Part shown: one piece after another, positions 1 to 9,781 of the stretch
How the letters are laid out: every line of letters begins with the position of its first letter
How positions within the stretch are numbered: position 1 is the stretch's first letter
Assembly (NCBI GenBank): GCA_965370415.1
Contig: CBDUTJ010000012.1
Span: 17,366 to 81,365, forward strand
DNA: 64,000 nucleotides
Reading direction: 5' to 3'
Source: JACNIV01 sp965370415
GTDB taxonomy: Bacteria; Cloacimonadota; Cloacimonadia; Cloacimonadales; TCS61
The notes under the pieces: generated by a model
Database searches by the model: none
Seen by the model: the letters and a program-made list of their open reading frames with translations, nothing else
Told to the model about the DNA's origin: nothing
Translations under genes and position numbers: made by a program

Positions 1-146
1 ATCTCCGGTGCATCATCTCTAAATGTTCTGCTGGGTTCAGTTAATTCCTTGAGATAATCTGGCCTAGGATATGCGTAATCCACAGGTTCCGAAAGTAAAG
101 TTTGGAAAATAAAAAATAACGTGATAAATAAAATTGTCTTTTTCAT
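1..146 (-). CDS. Secreted protein, N-terminal part only
   Basis: The first 48 codons of a minus-strand gene run off the left edge of the window. A strong AGGAGG ribosome site at about 151-157 sits just before the ATG at 146. The product opens with two lysines and a hydrophobic stretch (ILFITLFFIFQTLL), which is a standard signal peptide with likely cleavage near the LLSEP sequence. The visible mature part is acidic and rich in proline and tyrosine. It is exported to the periplasm or beyond. The visible part is too short to name a family. Confidence 0.7.
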   Translation of the reverse strand, partial: MKKTILFITLFFIFQTLLSEPVDYAYPRPDYLKELTEPSRTFRDDAPE

Positions 147-371
147 TTCTCCTCCTTATTTTTTGCAATTTGAAGTATCTAACTGCAATTGTTGTGCCAT
201 ATCATTTCAGGCGGGGAAAACAGCTTCATCCACTAAACATAACTAATTGTTATTCAAGGAATTCCGTTCAATTTCCGGACTATTTGTTTTTAAAAAACAA
301 GCTAAATAAATGTGCCCTATTCGGTGCTTTGTGGCACTTATGACCCTGACAAATCTGTCGCTATTATTTTA

Positions 372-1727
372 TTAAAACTTTTCTTTTAGCTTTCTGTGAA
401 GTGTTCTTACATTAATTCCGAGTTTTTTAGCAGCTTTGGTTTTATTACCTTTTGATTCTTTGATAGCTTTGGTTATTGTATATCTTTCCAATTTTCGGAT
501 CATTTCATCCAGCGAGCCTGGCTCTTCTGTAATTTCGATGAGTTCTACGTTTCTTGATTTTTTTTCGGTATAAATTGACAACTTATCAACTGTCATGTAT
601 TCTTCATCTGTAATCAAGACTGCACGTTTAATTACATGTTTCATCTCTCGTATATTTCCAGGCCAGCTATGATTTAGCAAGAGCAGCATACTTTCTGCTG
701 TAAAACCTTTAATTTTCTTTTTAAGTTCCTTTTTAGTTTCATTCAGGAATTCTTTGGCCAGAATAGGAATGTCTTCTTTTCTTTCGGATAATTTAGGAAG
801 AACTATTTGGAATTCATTCAACCGATGAAATAAGTCATTACGAAAATTACCCTTGTTAACTTCCTCTTCCAGATCCAGGTTAGAGGTAGCAATAATACGT
901 ACATCAACAGGTACCGGTACTTTCCCTCCAATTGGATTGATATGTTTTTCTTCTAATACCCTTAATAATTTTGCTTGTCCCAGGATGGGTAAATTTGTAA
1001 TTTCATCCAGTAGAAGTGTGCCGCCATCAGCTTCTACAAATTTGCCGATTTTACTGGCAAATGCACCTGTGAAGGCACCTTTTTCATAACCAAACATTTC
1101 ACTTTCTATAAGAGTATCTGGAATTGCACCGCAATCTATCGCAATAAAAGGTTTATTTTTACGCAGGCTTTTTTTATGAATCTTTCTGGCAATAACCTCT
1201 TTACCTGTTCCACTTTTACCTTGTATTATAACGCTCATGTTGGTTGGTGCAATAAGTTCCACCTGTTGTAATATCTGTAAAATTACGGGACTGTTTCCCA
1301 TGATCATTTCCTTTTTATCCTGAAGATTCAATCTTTTTCGTAAGGTTTTCACTTCCCAGGTCAATTTTCGTTTTTCAAGAGATTTTTCAATAATTATTAA
1401 TAATTCCTCAGTATCAAACGGCTTTTTCAAATAATCGTATGCCCCCAGTTTTATAGATGTAACAACATTTCTTACTCCACTTAAGCCGGAAATCATTATT
1501 ACTATGATATTTTCATCTATCTCTTTTAGTTGTTTAAGAATCGATATTCCATCCAAACCGGGAAGCGCAATATCCAATAAGACAATATCGGGTTTACACT
1601 GATTAAATTTATTTATAACCTCATTTCCATCTGAAACAAGGTATGTTTTATATTTATTATCTTTAAGAAGGTTGGAGATGAGTCGTTGCGTTTCTTTATT
1701 ATCTTCTACAATTAGAACCGATCGCAT
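372..1727 (-). CDS. Sigma-54-dependent response regulator, NtrC family
   Basis: A transcription activator of 451 residues with the full three-part NtrC layout. Residues 1-115 form a receiver with acidic ED at 8-9, the phosphorylated aspartate at D52 and the conserved lysine in KKPF at 101-104. Residues 143-370 form the sigma-54 AAA+ domain, with Walker A GKSGTGKE (170-177), the sigma-54 contact loop GAFTGA (217-222) and Walker B LLLDE (238-242). The C-terminus is a Fis-type helix-turn-helix (NKTKAAKKLGINVRTLHRKL). It would be phosphorylated by a histidine kinase and open sigma-54 promoters as a ring. No kinase gene lies beside it, so the partner is elsewhere or beyond the left edge. The family assignment is firm; the target genes are unknown. 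Confidence 0.95.
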   Translation of the reverse strand: MRSVLIVEDNKETQRLISNLLKDNKYKTYLVSDGNEVINKFNQCKPDIVLLDIALPGLDGISILKQLKEIDENIIVIMISGLSGVRNVVTSIKLGAYDYLKKPFDTEELLIIIEKSLEKRKLTWEVKTLRKRLNLQDKKEMIMGNSPVILQILQQVELIAPTNMSVIIQGKSGTGKEVIARKIHKKSLRKNKPFIAIDCGAIPDTLIESEMFGYEKGAFTGAFASKIGKFVEADGGTLLLDEITNLPILGQAKLLRVLEEKHINPIGGKVPVPVDVRIIATSNLDLEEEVNKGNFRNDLFHRLNEFQIVLPKLSERKEDIPILAKEFLNETKKELKKKIKGFTAESMLLLLNHSWPGNIREMKHVIKRAVLITDEEYMTVDKLSIYTEKKSRNVELIEITEEPGSLDEMIRKLERYTITKAIKESKGNKTKAAKKLGINVRTLHRKLKEKF

Positions 1728-1823
1728 ACCGACTCCTTCTCACTGTTTTTAGTATCTAATAAAAGCAAATGGAAAATCACTCTATTCAATAAAGATGTCA
1801 ATGATAAAAAAAATCACAAAAAA

Positions 1824-1855
1824 AAGACGGTACCCAGCAATATGAGAACCGTCTT
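1824..1855 (-). terminator. Rho-independent terminator after the protease gene
   Basis: An 8-bp perfect stem (AAGACGGT with ACCGTCTT) with a 16-base loop is followed on the minus strand by seven T residues and a further T-rich stretch. It lies about 20 bases beyond the stop of the papain-like protease gene at 1877 and ends its transcript. Confidence 0.85.
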
Positions 1856-1876
1856 ATTATGTAAATTAATTACAAG

Positions 1877-4024
1877 TTATTTAAGTAATATCATCTTCTT
1901 AGTAGAAGTATATCTGCCACTGTTTCCTTCCGACACCATTTTATAGAAATAAATACCGCTGGGAACAATGTTACCAGTTTTATCTATTCCGTTCCAAATG
2001 ATATTATAAGATCCGGCATCATTTTTCCCGTCAATAAGAGTTCTGATCTTTTCGCCTTTCACATTGAAAATAGTTATGCCTACATTGGCTGGTTCTTTCA
2101 GGTTAAAGCTTATCGTTGTTTCGGGGTTGAACGGATTTGGAAAGTTACCCGTTAATTCTGTTCTTACAGGAAGCAGATCATTTTCAGCATCGGTATGTTG
2201 AATTGTTGCCGTATTTGATGGTTCGGATTCATAATCTCCACTGTAAATTGCTGTAACATAATATTCATAATATCCACTTGGTACGTTCACATCCACATGG
2301 AAGACTGCTGTTGTGGTTGTTAATAATTCATCATTTTTATAGATACAATAATGCATAAATTCCCGGCGTGGAGCATCCCACATGAGAACAATATTGTATC
2401 CCTGGCTTTCTGCAGATAGATTTGCAGGAGGGTAAAGTATTATTTCTGCACTTACTGTATCGGAAGGGTCAGATTCTCCCTCGTCATAAACTGCTATCAC
2501 ATAATATGAATACTCTCCGGCATCGAGAGCCTCATCAACATAACATGTAGTCGGGAAAGGAATATTACTAACTTCAGCGATAAGTTCACCATCACGATAA
2601 ACTTTATAACTCAAAAGTTCCCTGTCTCCCGAACTCCAGGTGAGTGATACACTGTTTATATCGATAACTTCGGCCTGCAGGTTTTGAGGTGGATTAACTC
2701 CTGTTGAACCATCTACCGATAGAGCTTTTATGCAGAAATTACCTGTATTCTGAAAACCGGAAGGATCATTATAATCGTAGAAATCGAGCCAGTCTGTTCC
2801 ACTTTTGTAATAACTTTCTTCGGGATTGGCAGAAGATTCAACAATAGTACGATAACTGGCTCCCAGTAATACTGGAATGTCAGAAGTTCTATCGTAAGGA
2901 TGACCTCCATCGGAAAGAGATAAATAAACATAAAAGTCATCTCCCTCTGCCAACGATACACTTGTGGTCAAATCTACGGTATGAAGTCCGGCATGCTCAT
3001 AATCACCGGAAATCATAGAAAGTTCGTTTGTAAGATCAGTTCCGTCAAAATTATCGTATATTTTTATTATGTAGTCTACGTTATCAACAGCAGTGAAGAA
3101 ATTCACAGCCTCGATAACCTGGGTTCCGGTAGCTTCAAAAGCATTGAAAGCTTCTGTAGCTATTGCCAATGTGTCGCGCCATCCATGATAGTCGTGATAA
3201 TAAACATTGTCGTATGCCATTGGTTCTACGTCTTGGAAGGAGATTGCGCCCATTTCAATATTACGGCAGGAATGTTTATCGTAATAGGAAATCCAGAAAT
3301 AACCGCTTAAACCCCAACCTGAACCCCAGCTATTTCTTGCTATCCAGGCTCCGGGTAATGGTGCTTGCGTTGCATGATCATCATCCCAGCCTATAATTGA
3401 TACTGCGTGGTTTGGGTCATCCGGATTGGTCGGCGGTTGATAATGATTGTAATTCGAAATAAATGAACCACTATAACATATACAAGTTCCCAAAATTCCG
3501 TTATATATTATCGTTTGCTTAATCACATCTATATTTGAAAGATCATCTTCCAGTTTAAACCATTCCACATCTCTTGGATAAAAATAGTGGTAACTCGGTA
3601 GCCACCTATCGGGAGGTGAGGTAATATTGGTGTAGGGTGCATCTATTTCGCGAACTGCGCCCTCTCCGCGGGAGAGGTAAGCAGTAGTTACCCTGTAATC
3701 TCCACCCTGGTGAACTACCAAACCACCGCCTGTGGGCGGATCAGTATCATCATTATTGTGCTGATTAAATCCGTTCCACCAGTCCAGGTGTGCTTCCGCA
3801 AGATTAGGTTCACCTGTTTCTCCGGCAGCAGTCCAGGCACCGGTGATCATCATGTTTCCTTCCATAGAAGCATAGGCACCAAAAGTCCAGCATGTGCCAT
3901 AGGAACCTTGATCCCTAACAGCGGGAACATAATTCTCACCATTCACGTTACGCAAATCATATGTGTCTGCCATGAGAAGTAATGACGTGATTAATAATAA
4001 AACAACAAATAAATTTTTCAACAT
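1877..4024 (-). CDS. Secreted papain-like cysteine protease with sorting domain
   Basis: A secreted C1-family peptidase of 715 residues. The ATG at 4024 is preferred over the ATG at 4036, because the upstream ATG overlaps the GGAGG ribosome site. After a short signal peptide the protease starts at once (TYDLR, 'GTCWTFG' with catalytic Cys45; His206 in PNHAVSIIGW; Asn231 in RNSWGSGWG), with no I29-type propeptide visible. A lectin-like beta domain follows (about 270-440), then two fibronectin type III domains (about 450-625). The last 75 residues are a FlgD-like sorting domain (NFPNPFNPETTISF ... SGIYFYK), as found on surface or secreted proteins of the FCB group. The gene has its own terminator and appears monocistronic. 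It is paralogous to the protease at 44911-47379. The substrate is unknown; extracellular protein degradation is likely. Confidence 0.93.
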   Translation of the reverse strand: MLKNLFVVLLLITSLLLMADTYDLRNVNGENYVPAVRDQGSYGTCWTFGAYASMEGNMMITGAWTAAGETGEPNLAEAHLDWWNGFNQHNNDDTDPPTGGGLVVHQGGDYRVTTAYLSRGEGAVREIDAPYTNITSPPDRWLPSYHYFYPRDVEWFKLEDDLSNIDVIKQTIIYNGILGTCICYSGSFISNYNHYQPPTNPDDPNHAVSIIGWDDDHATQAPLPGAWIARNSWGSGWGLSGYFWISYYDKHSCRNIEMGAISFQDVEPMAYDNVYYHDYHGWRDTLAIATEAFNAFEATGTQVIEAVNFFTAVDNVDYIIKIYDNFDGTDLTNELSMISGDYEHAGLHTVDLTTSVSLAEGDDFYVYLSLSDGGHPYDRTSDIPVLLGASYRTIVESSANPEESYYKSGTDWLDFYDYNDPSGFQNTGNFCIKALSVDGSTGVNPPQNLQAEVIDINSVSLTWSSGDRELLSYKVYRDGELIAEVSNIPFPTTCYVDEALDAGEYSYYVIAVYDEGESDPSDTVSAEIILYPPANLSAESQGYNIVLMWDAPRREFMHYCIYKNDELLTTTTAVFHVDVNVPSGYYEYYVTAIYSGDYESEPSNTATIQHTDAENDLLPVRTELTGNFPNPFNPETTISFNLKEPANVGITIFNVKGEKIRTLIDGKNDAGSYNIIWNGIDKTGNIVPSGIYFYKMVSEGNSGRYTSTKKMILLK

Positions 4025-4133
4025 TTTATCCTCCATATTTTTATTAACACTTTATAATATGCAATAAACATTCCAAGAAAATCATCTGAAAGATAAAATT
4101 GGATGAGTACAAAAATTGTCAAAAAAAATAAAA

Positions 4134-4158
4134 AAGGGAAACCGAGATGGCTTCCCTT
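4134..4158 (-). terminator. Terminator of the TonB-dependent receptor gene
   Basis: The stem AAGGGAA/TTCCCTT can extend inward with GCC/GG pairing. On the minus strand it is followed by six T residues and a second T run. It lies just after the receptor stop codon at 4180. Confidence 0.8.
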
Positions 4159-4179
4159 ATAATTAACTCTGATGCACTT

Positions 4180-6912
4180 TTAGAAAGTTAAGGAAATTCC
4201 TGCATTGAATGTTCTTGGTAAACCAAAGTAAACTTCTGCAGAACTACCAGAATGAGGATAATGTGGAGGTGAACCCCAATCAGCCCAGGCATTATATGCA
4301 CTATTATCGGTTGCATCTTGAACATATATTTCATCCAACAAATTGAATATATGAGCAAAAGCTTCCATTTCAATTCCTTTAACAATTGTAGGAAGTTCAT
4401 AAGCTACATGAAGATCTATAACACCATATGCCGGGATTTCCCAACTTTCATCTGCGTCATCTGGATCTTGACGGCTGAATGGATCAAATCTTGCATAGAA
4501 ATCAGTGAAGTATTTGTAGGATACGTTAGCTTTCAAACCCTCGACAGGAAATAATGTTGTGCCAAAAGCAAGTTGTGTTTGGGGAGCATCACCAACTTTC
4601 AGGTCTTTAACATAAATATCAAGAGTATCTTCGTCACCAGGAGCACCTTCATATCTAACATCTAATAAATCGTTTAAGTATTTCCAATCACCTTTGGAGA
4701 ATGATACATCAAATTTAACCAATGAAATTGGTTGTGAATGAACTTCAAATTCAACACCCATATGTCTGGAATCAATACCGCTTATAAAGATCTTTATTTC
4801 ATCATCCGGAGTATCCACTGTAAAGCTTTTTGATTGATCATCCCAATTCGTGAAGTAGAAACCACCCTTAATGTTCAGCAATCCGTCTATTCCAACAAAA
4901 TTAAATCCAGTTTCAATAGAAGTAAACTTTTCATTTTTTGGATCTTCAACTAATTCTCCGGTCCAGTCATTAATTACTTCATCAAAGATGGGGCATTTAT
5001 TTACATAGCCAGCATTTCCATAGATTCCAAAATCATCAGTTAAGCGATAACTTGCACCACCTTTAGCCTGGTAGCCATAAACCGGATCTGTTTCTGTAAA
5101 CAATTCACCACTATCAACATCAGGAGTTCCATCAGCCAGTGTGTCTGCAGTTACAAAGTGGTCAGTATATTCATATTTAACTGCGGAAAGTCCACCCATA
5201 ACTGTAGCGGTTAGTTTTTCTCTTGAATATTCACCTTGAACATAACCACCAAACCAACCTACTTTATTGGTATTATTATAGTCAATTTTGCCGCCGAGAC
5301 CCTTTTCGTAATCTTCTGCAGTATCAAAATCACTACCGTCAAAGTAATAATAATCGCCACCTAAAAGGTCTCGTACTTCTCTGAAGTGGTCAATTTCCGC
5401 CATTCTCCAATCAATTCCAAATGATGATTTAAACGTTTCGGAAACTTGATAGTATGCTTTGGAAATTAATCCGATGCCCCATTGAGTATTTACACTATTA
5501 CGAAGAATACCGGATGATCCTGTACTTAATGTATCATTTTCTGCAATTGTTGAATTCCAGTCAATAACTCTTGAAGGACCGGAATAATCCCAATTCATAC
5601 TGCCAAAATAACCAGTTCCGCCACCTTTTCCTCCTAAAAAGTAAACAATGGAATAAACGTCTAATTGTTCGTTTAATTTTGTAAACCAGTTTAAATTTAT
5701 TTGCGGTTTATGATAGTAATTTTCACTTTCGTTGAGGAAATTCATAGAGTATCTATTGTGTATTTCACCATCCCACCACTGCTTTCCTTTATAATCAGAG
5801 ACAATATTCCAGTTTTCATTGTAGTATATTCCATCTTTAGATTCAGGAAAATCAGAAAAATAGTCATCAAGCTCAGCATCGGGCACACCCGAATTGTCTT
5901 CGGCATATTCATGACTAAATGCTGCCATATTCTGCGCATACCGCATCTGACCATGTCTTTGAGGGGCACCAGCAGCATATAATTCAAGACGATTTTTTTC
6001 GTTGATATTATAGCTTGCAGCAAGATAATATGACCAGGCATCGGTCCATGTTGCATCAATTACGCCGTCACCGGTTTTACGAGTAACATTAAAACTGAAG
6101 GCATATTTGTCATTAACTAAACCAGAATTTGCTACAAGAGTGTTCTTTTTAAAACCTCCAGAGCCATATTCTTGTTTAAAGAAAACACCCTTTTTCATTG
6201 TGGTTGGGTCGGTTATCATATTCATCGTTCCGCCAATAGATGGAACAGCAAGGTTAATTGCACTCAATCCTCTTTGAACCTGGATAGAGGATGTGGCGTC
6301 ACCAAGACCATCCCAATTTGACCAATAAACCCAACCATTTTCCATATCATTGACAGGAACACCATTGATCATTACAGCAACATTTCTTTGATCAAATCCA
6401 CGAATATTTAAACGAGCATCACCTGCACCACCACCTTGACCGGTGGAATAAACACTTGGAGTATTTGTTAGAACAAGTGGAATATCACGTGAACCGAGGG
6501 ACGAAGTGATTTGCTCTTTATCGACATCTGTGAACGCGATAGGAGTTTCAATTTTTGCACGATCTGAAACAACATTTATACCCTCAATACTAATTGTTTC
6601 AACAACTAAAGCAAATTTTACAACAGATGTTTCACCTTCATTAACTTCTACTTCTTTAGTTTGCTTTCCATAACCCATAAAGCTAACAGTAACAGCTTGC
6701 ATTCCAACAGGGATATCTTTTAAAATAAAGCTGCCGTTTTTCCTGGTGTAAGTCCCTGTTTGGGCATCACCCACATAGACTGCTGCATTTGCCAAAGGGT
6801 CTCCCGTCTTTTCGATAGTAACCTGCCCAGCAACTGATCCTGTTTGTGCAAATAATGTTGCTGGTAGAATTAATAAAATCGACAAAACTACAACTAAACC
6901 GAGTTTTTTCAT
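4180..6912 (-). CDS. TonB-dependent outer-membrane receptor
   Basis: An outer-membrane beta-barrel active transporter of 910 residues. The start is the ATG at 6912: the in-frame ATG at 6918 lies directly against the GGAGG at 6919-6923 and has no room for a spacer. The order is a signal peptide ending ATLFAQ, a carboxypeptidase-regulatory-like domain (about 25-105, 'GSVAGQVT...PLANAAVYV'), the plug (about 120-240, with LNIRGFDQRNVAVMINGVPVND) and a long barrel ending in phenylalanine (SLTF), the usual signal for outer-membrane insertion. The N-terminal domain is typical of SusC-type and related receptors in the Bacteroidota relatives. No SusD-like partner is adjacent, so the ligand (metal chelate, vitamin or oligomer) cannot be told. 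It stands alone between a strong ribosome site and its own terminator. Confidence 0.93.
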   Translation of the reverse strand: MKKLGLVVVLSILLILPATLFAQTGSVAGQVTIEKTGDPLANAAVYVGDAQTGTYTRKNGSFILKDIPVGMQAVTVSFMGYGKQTKEVEVNEGETSVVKFALVVETISIEGINVVSDRAKIETPIAFTDVDKEQITSSLGSRDIPLVLTNTPSVYSTGQGGGAGDARLNIRGFDQRNVAVMINGVPVNDMENGWVYWSNWDGLGDATSSIQVQRGLSAINLAVPSIGGTMNMITDPTTMKKGVFFKQEYGSGGFKKNTLVANSGLVNDKYAFSFNVTRKTGDGVIDATWTDAWSYYLAASYNINEKNRLELYAAGAPQRHGQMRYAQNMAAFSHEYAEDNSGVPDAELDDYFSDFPESKDGIYYNENWNIVSDYKGKQWWDGEIHNRYSMNFLNESENYYHKPQINLNWFTKLNEQLDVYSIVYFLGGKGGGTGYFGSMNWDYSGPSRVIDWNSTIAENDTLSTGSSGILRNSVNTQWGIGLISKAYYQVSETFKSSFGIDWRMAEIDHFREVRDLLGGDYYYFDGSDFDTAEDYEKGLGGKIDYNNTNKVGWFGGYVQGEYSREKLTATVMGGLSAVKYEYTDHFVTADTLADGTPDVDSGELFTETDPVYGYQAKGGASYRLTDDFGIYGNAGYVNKCPIFDEVINDWTGELVEDPKNEKFTSIETGFNFVGIDGLLNIKGGFYFTNWDDQSKSFTVDTPDDEIKIFISGIDSRHMGVEFEVHSQPISLVKFDVSFSKGDWKYLNDLLDVRYEGAPGDEDTLDIYVKDLKVGDAPQTQLAFGTTLFPVEGLKANVSYKYFTDFYARFDPFSRQDPDDADESWEIPAYGVIDLHVAYELPTIVKGIEMEAFAHIFNLLDEIYVQDATDNSAYNAWADWGSPPHYPHSGSSAEVYFGLPRTFNAGISLTF

Positions 6913-7138
6913 ACTCATCCTCCTTTTTTATTGTTAAAATCTAAAAAAACTAAACGGAATTTGTTATTATTGCCTTTCATTGTCAAGATTAAAATCAATT
7001 TATTAGTATTTTATAAGAGAAGATAATAATTTAGCTTTTTATGTAATTAGATAATTTAATGTTTTTTAGTATTATATTTCTAAAATTTATATTTTATTAT
7101 GTAACTTATGAAAACATAATCTGTTTTGAATTAGAATC

Positions 7139-7918
7139 TTAATAGCTTTTCAAGTGTTCCAGTCGTTTTTTTTCTTTTTCTTCTTCAGGAATTCTTCTGG
7201 TACCGCCATAAAGACTTTTTTCCCATTCGCCGTACATGGAATTTGGTAAAATTATAAACCGTTTTCCGAACTCTGCTTTCAAGCTGTCTGCCCAGTTAAA
7301 ACGTTCTTCAATGTTTTTCTTTCTGAAGACATCATCAAAATCTATCAGGTTATCTCCAATTAGTAATACAATCTGATAATTCTCAGCAACTTTTCTGCGA
7401 CGAATTCCTTTATCGGAAGATTTATCTCTGAGCAGTATATGTTCTTCATCAGCTTGCGGAAATTCAAGTTCCTGTAAATTTTTGAGTGTTCCATCCATAT
7501 GCCGTAAAGAGCGGTTTGAAATATAAAATATCTCTACACCATTTTCATGGGCATATTGCAGAAATTCCAGTGCTCCCGGAACAGGTTCACCGATGGACAG
7601 ATTTACCCAATTATCAAAATCCTGATTACTTCCAATTCCATATTTAATTATTTTCCCCTCGTAAAGTGAATTATCCAGAACGGTTTCATCAATATCAACA
7701 ATGACCGCTCTTTTTTTTTCATAAGATCTTTTCAATTCTTCTTCCAGGCGAAGCTTGGCAATATTGTACGCTTGGTAGGCAAGAGCTCTGTATTCTGCTG
7801 AGGTTTGATGCCAGAGTGTAGCCATAAGCAGCGCTCTGTGGGTGGGCTGAATTTCTCCACAAAGCTGAGCAAACCATACTACCAGAAAAATTAAAACAAC
7901 CACAATTATTCTTTTCAT
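7139..7918 (-). CDS. Acid phosphatase / 5'-nucleotidase, e(P4)-like HAD family
   Basis: A periplasmic HAD-superfamily phosphatase of 259 residues resembling class C acid phosphatases and lipoprotein e(P4), which dephosphorylate nucleotides. The start at 7918 is chosen because a GGAG lies 8 bases upstream and the longer frame runs into the upstream gene. An N-terminal hydrophobic segment has a cysteine at position 20, but AQLC is a poor lipobox, so lipid attachment is uncertain. The nucleophile motif VDIDET has D75 and D77; W105 lies in a DFDNW stretch; the second acidic motif is GDNLIDFDD near residue 190. It follows a deoxynucleoside kinase gene by 13 bases, which suggests a shared role in nucleotide or nucleoside salvage. 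Confidence 0.85.
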   Translation of the reverse strand: MKRIIVVVLIFLVVWFAQLCGEIQPTHRALLMATLWHQTSAEYRALAYQAYNIAKLRLEEELKRSYEKKRAVIVDIDETVLDNSLYEGKIIKYGIGSNQDFDNWVNLSIGEPVPGALEFLQYAHENGVEIFYISNRSLRHMDGTLKNLQELEFPQADEEHILLRDKSSDKGIRRRKVAENYQIVLLIGDNLIDFDDVFRKKNIEERFNWADSLKAEFGKRFIILPNSMYGEWEKSLYGGTRRIPEEEKEKKRLEHLKSY

Positions 7919-7931
7919 TATATTCTCCAAA

Positions 7932-9341
7932 TTATTTCGCATCGTTAGACAGTAAATTATAGATGCCATCGAAAATGTAACCAACGTGTATCCTGTTTGT
8001 AAAATCTATTTTCTCCACATTTATTTCCATCACTTTTCCTCTGTGAAATCCAAAACGGCTGACATCGTTGGGATAGGTTTTGTACCAGCGATTCAAAGCT
8101 TCTATTTCGCTTTTACTCCAGCCACCTTCGATTTCCATTTCACGACCCCGTTGCTGTATCCTGTTCCAGGCAATATCTACCCTGCCTTGCAAAACAATCA
8201 AAAGATCGGGAGAAGGAATTTCATTACACACTGCTTTAAACTTTGCTGTTAAATTATCCAATTCATCTGCAGTAAGGTAGCCGTCGTGATGGAACTGGTA
8301 ACAGAAGATCGACAGGTCTTCCGGCAAAGAGCGATCCATTACATAGCTTACCTTTCCTGAAGAACCTTTTATTTGCAGTTTTTTTCTCATTTTTAAAAAG
8401 TGCATTTGCAGATCATAACAATATGTAGCTTTATCTGCCAGGAATTTTCCCAATAGCGGATTTTTTTCGGGGTTTTCATAAAGACCGTTTATTTTAAGGC
8501 TTCTCTGCATAATAGCAGCCAGGGTTGTTTTTCCTAATCCTACATTGCCGGCAATAGCTATCAACCTGGGATTCTCACTCAGATATTTTTCCAGCTTACT
8601 CTCTGCATTGATGGCTTTCAGCGTGGCTGCTGTTTCGGGAAGAGTAACCCACTTACTGATACCGGGTGTGGTCACCCGCAAATCCAGGTTTTTAATTTCA
8701 TCAATAATTTTTTGAATTGTATTCTTTAAGTAATCCTCTAAGGGTGTATCAACGTTGGCATCGATCACCAGTACCGGGCAAGTCACATGACGATTAATAA
8801 ATTGTTCGTACAATTCGTTCAGTTGTTGAAGATAGCTTGCCGGAATAGAAGCTTCGCTTTCACGTCCCCTTTCTTTTATTCGTTGAATGAGAGTGGAAAC
8901 CTCTGCTTTCAGATATACTATCAGATCAGGCTCGGGAATTTTGGAGGTCATCAGGTTGTAATTACGCTGATAAGCCAGGAATTCTTCTTCCGTCATGTTT
9001 CCCAGTATCTTTTGAGCCATACCAAAAATATGATAATCTTCCGGCAGAGTTCTGTCTTCCAGAATAATTCCTTTACATCCTTCTATCATCCGCTGACGAT
9101 CCAGCCTGCCATTAAAGAATTCGATCTGTGCCATAAAGGCATTGCCTACAGGATCATCATAAAATGCATCCAACACTTTAGGGTTGAAGGTTTCTTTGAA
9201 GGCAAAAACCTTTTCTTCACCGCTTCTGTTTGGAATGGTAGATAATAACATTTCGTTCAGCGGTTTTTGGCTGGCAGCTTCCACCAGAGTAGATTTTCCT
9301 ACCCCGATATTTCCTACAATTCCAATTCTAAGATGTTCCAT
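7932..9341 (-). CDS. Tandem-fused deoxynucleoside kinase
   Basis: A 469-residue protein made of two deoxynucleoside kinase domains in one chain; single-domain bacterial enzymes are about 210-220 residues. Domain 1 (1-220) has a P-loop GNIGVGKST (10-18), the EDR/LPED substrate motif (95-102) and the lid ERGRE near 157. Domain 2 (about 258-469) has a P-loop GNVGLGKTT (265-273), DRSLPED and the lid QQRGRE. A linker of about 40 residues joins them. Both halves keep the motifs needed for catalysis, so both may be active, possibly on different nucleosides. Such kinases phosphorylate dA, dG or dC for salvage. The next gene downstream is a nucleotide phosphatase; the gene upstream encodes a cupin. 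Confidence 0.9.
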   Translation of the reverse strand: MEHLRIGIVGNIGVGKSTLVEAASQKPLNEMLLSTIPNRSGEEKVFAFKETFNPKVLDAFYDDPVGNAFMAQIEFFNGRLDRQRMIEGCKGIILEDRTLPEDYHIFGMAQKILGNMTEEEFLAYQRNYNLMTSKIPEPDLIVYLKAEVSTLIQRIKERGRESEASIPASYLQQLNELYEQFINRHVTCPVLVIDANVDTPLEDYLKNTIQKIIDEIKNLDLRVTTPGISKWVTLPETAATLKAINAESKLEKYLSENPRLIAIAGNVGLGKTTLAAIMQRSLKINGLYENPEKNPLLGKFLADKATYCYDLQMHFLKMRKKLQIKGSSGKVSYVMDRSLPEDLSIFCYQFHHDGYLTADELDNLTAKFKAVCNEIPSPDLLIVLQGRVDIAWNRIQQRGREMEIEGGWSKSEIEALNRWYKTYPNDVSRFGFHRGKVMEINVEKIDFTNRIHVGYIFDGIYNLLSNDAK

Positions 9342-9351
9342 GATCTTTCAT

Positions 9352-9675
9352 CTATTTATAAAAAATTGCCAGCCAGATAGTTTCTCCGGTTTTATCTGTC
9401 CATTCAACGCGGTGTTTCGTATGAGCGGGAATATTCAGGTAATCACCTTTTTTAAGAACGGTCTGGTTTTCATCTCCTTCCAGAAGCAGTCCAGCACTTC
9501 CTTCCAATACGATGACCCATTCATTTTCTTCCTGATCATACCAAAACCCTGGTGGTGATGCATGTCCCCGGGATACGATTCGCTTGATACGAACTGCTTG
9601 ACTGTGGATCAATTCTTCGATCACCTCTTCGGGAAGATTATCGGGAATGGTTTTATAGATCGAGTTTATTTTCAT
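9352..9675 (-). CDS. Small single-domain cupin protein
   Basis: A cytoplasmic beta-barrel protein of 107 residues. The two cupin motifs are partly visible: the first region has SRGHASPPGFWYDQ and the E in NEWVIVLEG, the second has GDYLNIPAHTKHRVEW with its histidine. It most resembles small stand-alone cupins related to mannose-6-phosphate isomerase C-termini. It sits 10 bases upstream of the double kinase gene and is probably cotranscribed. The substrate cannot be inferred. Confidence 0.82.
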   Translation of the reverse strand: MKINSIYKTIPDNLPEEVIEELIHSQAVRIKRIVSRGHASPPGFWYDQEENEWVIVLEGSAGLLLEGDENQTVLKKGDYLNIPAHTKHRVEWTDKTGETIWLAIFYK

Positions 9676-9781
9676 TTTACCTGTCTTTATTACATAAAAA
9701 AATTAGAAATCATATTCCCTGCAGGAAAAAGAGTTACAATAAGATCGAGATAAGAATTTATAATTCATTTCCGTAGAATAT

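Noticed and set aside
134..343. A 69-codon plus-strand frame between the secreted protein gene and the regulator
   Set aside because: It begins inside the opposite gene and has no ribosome site. The stretch 147-371 holds the leader of the secreted protein gene and nothing else clear.
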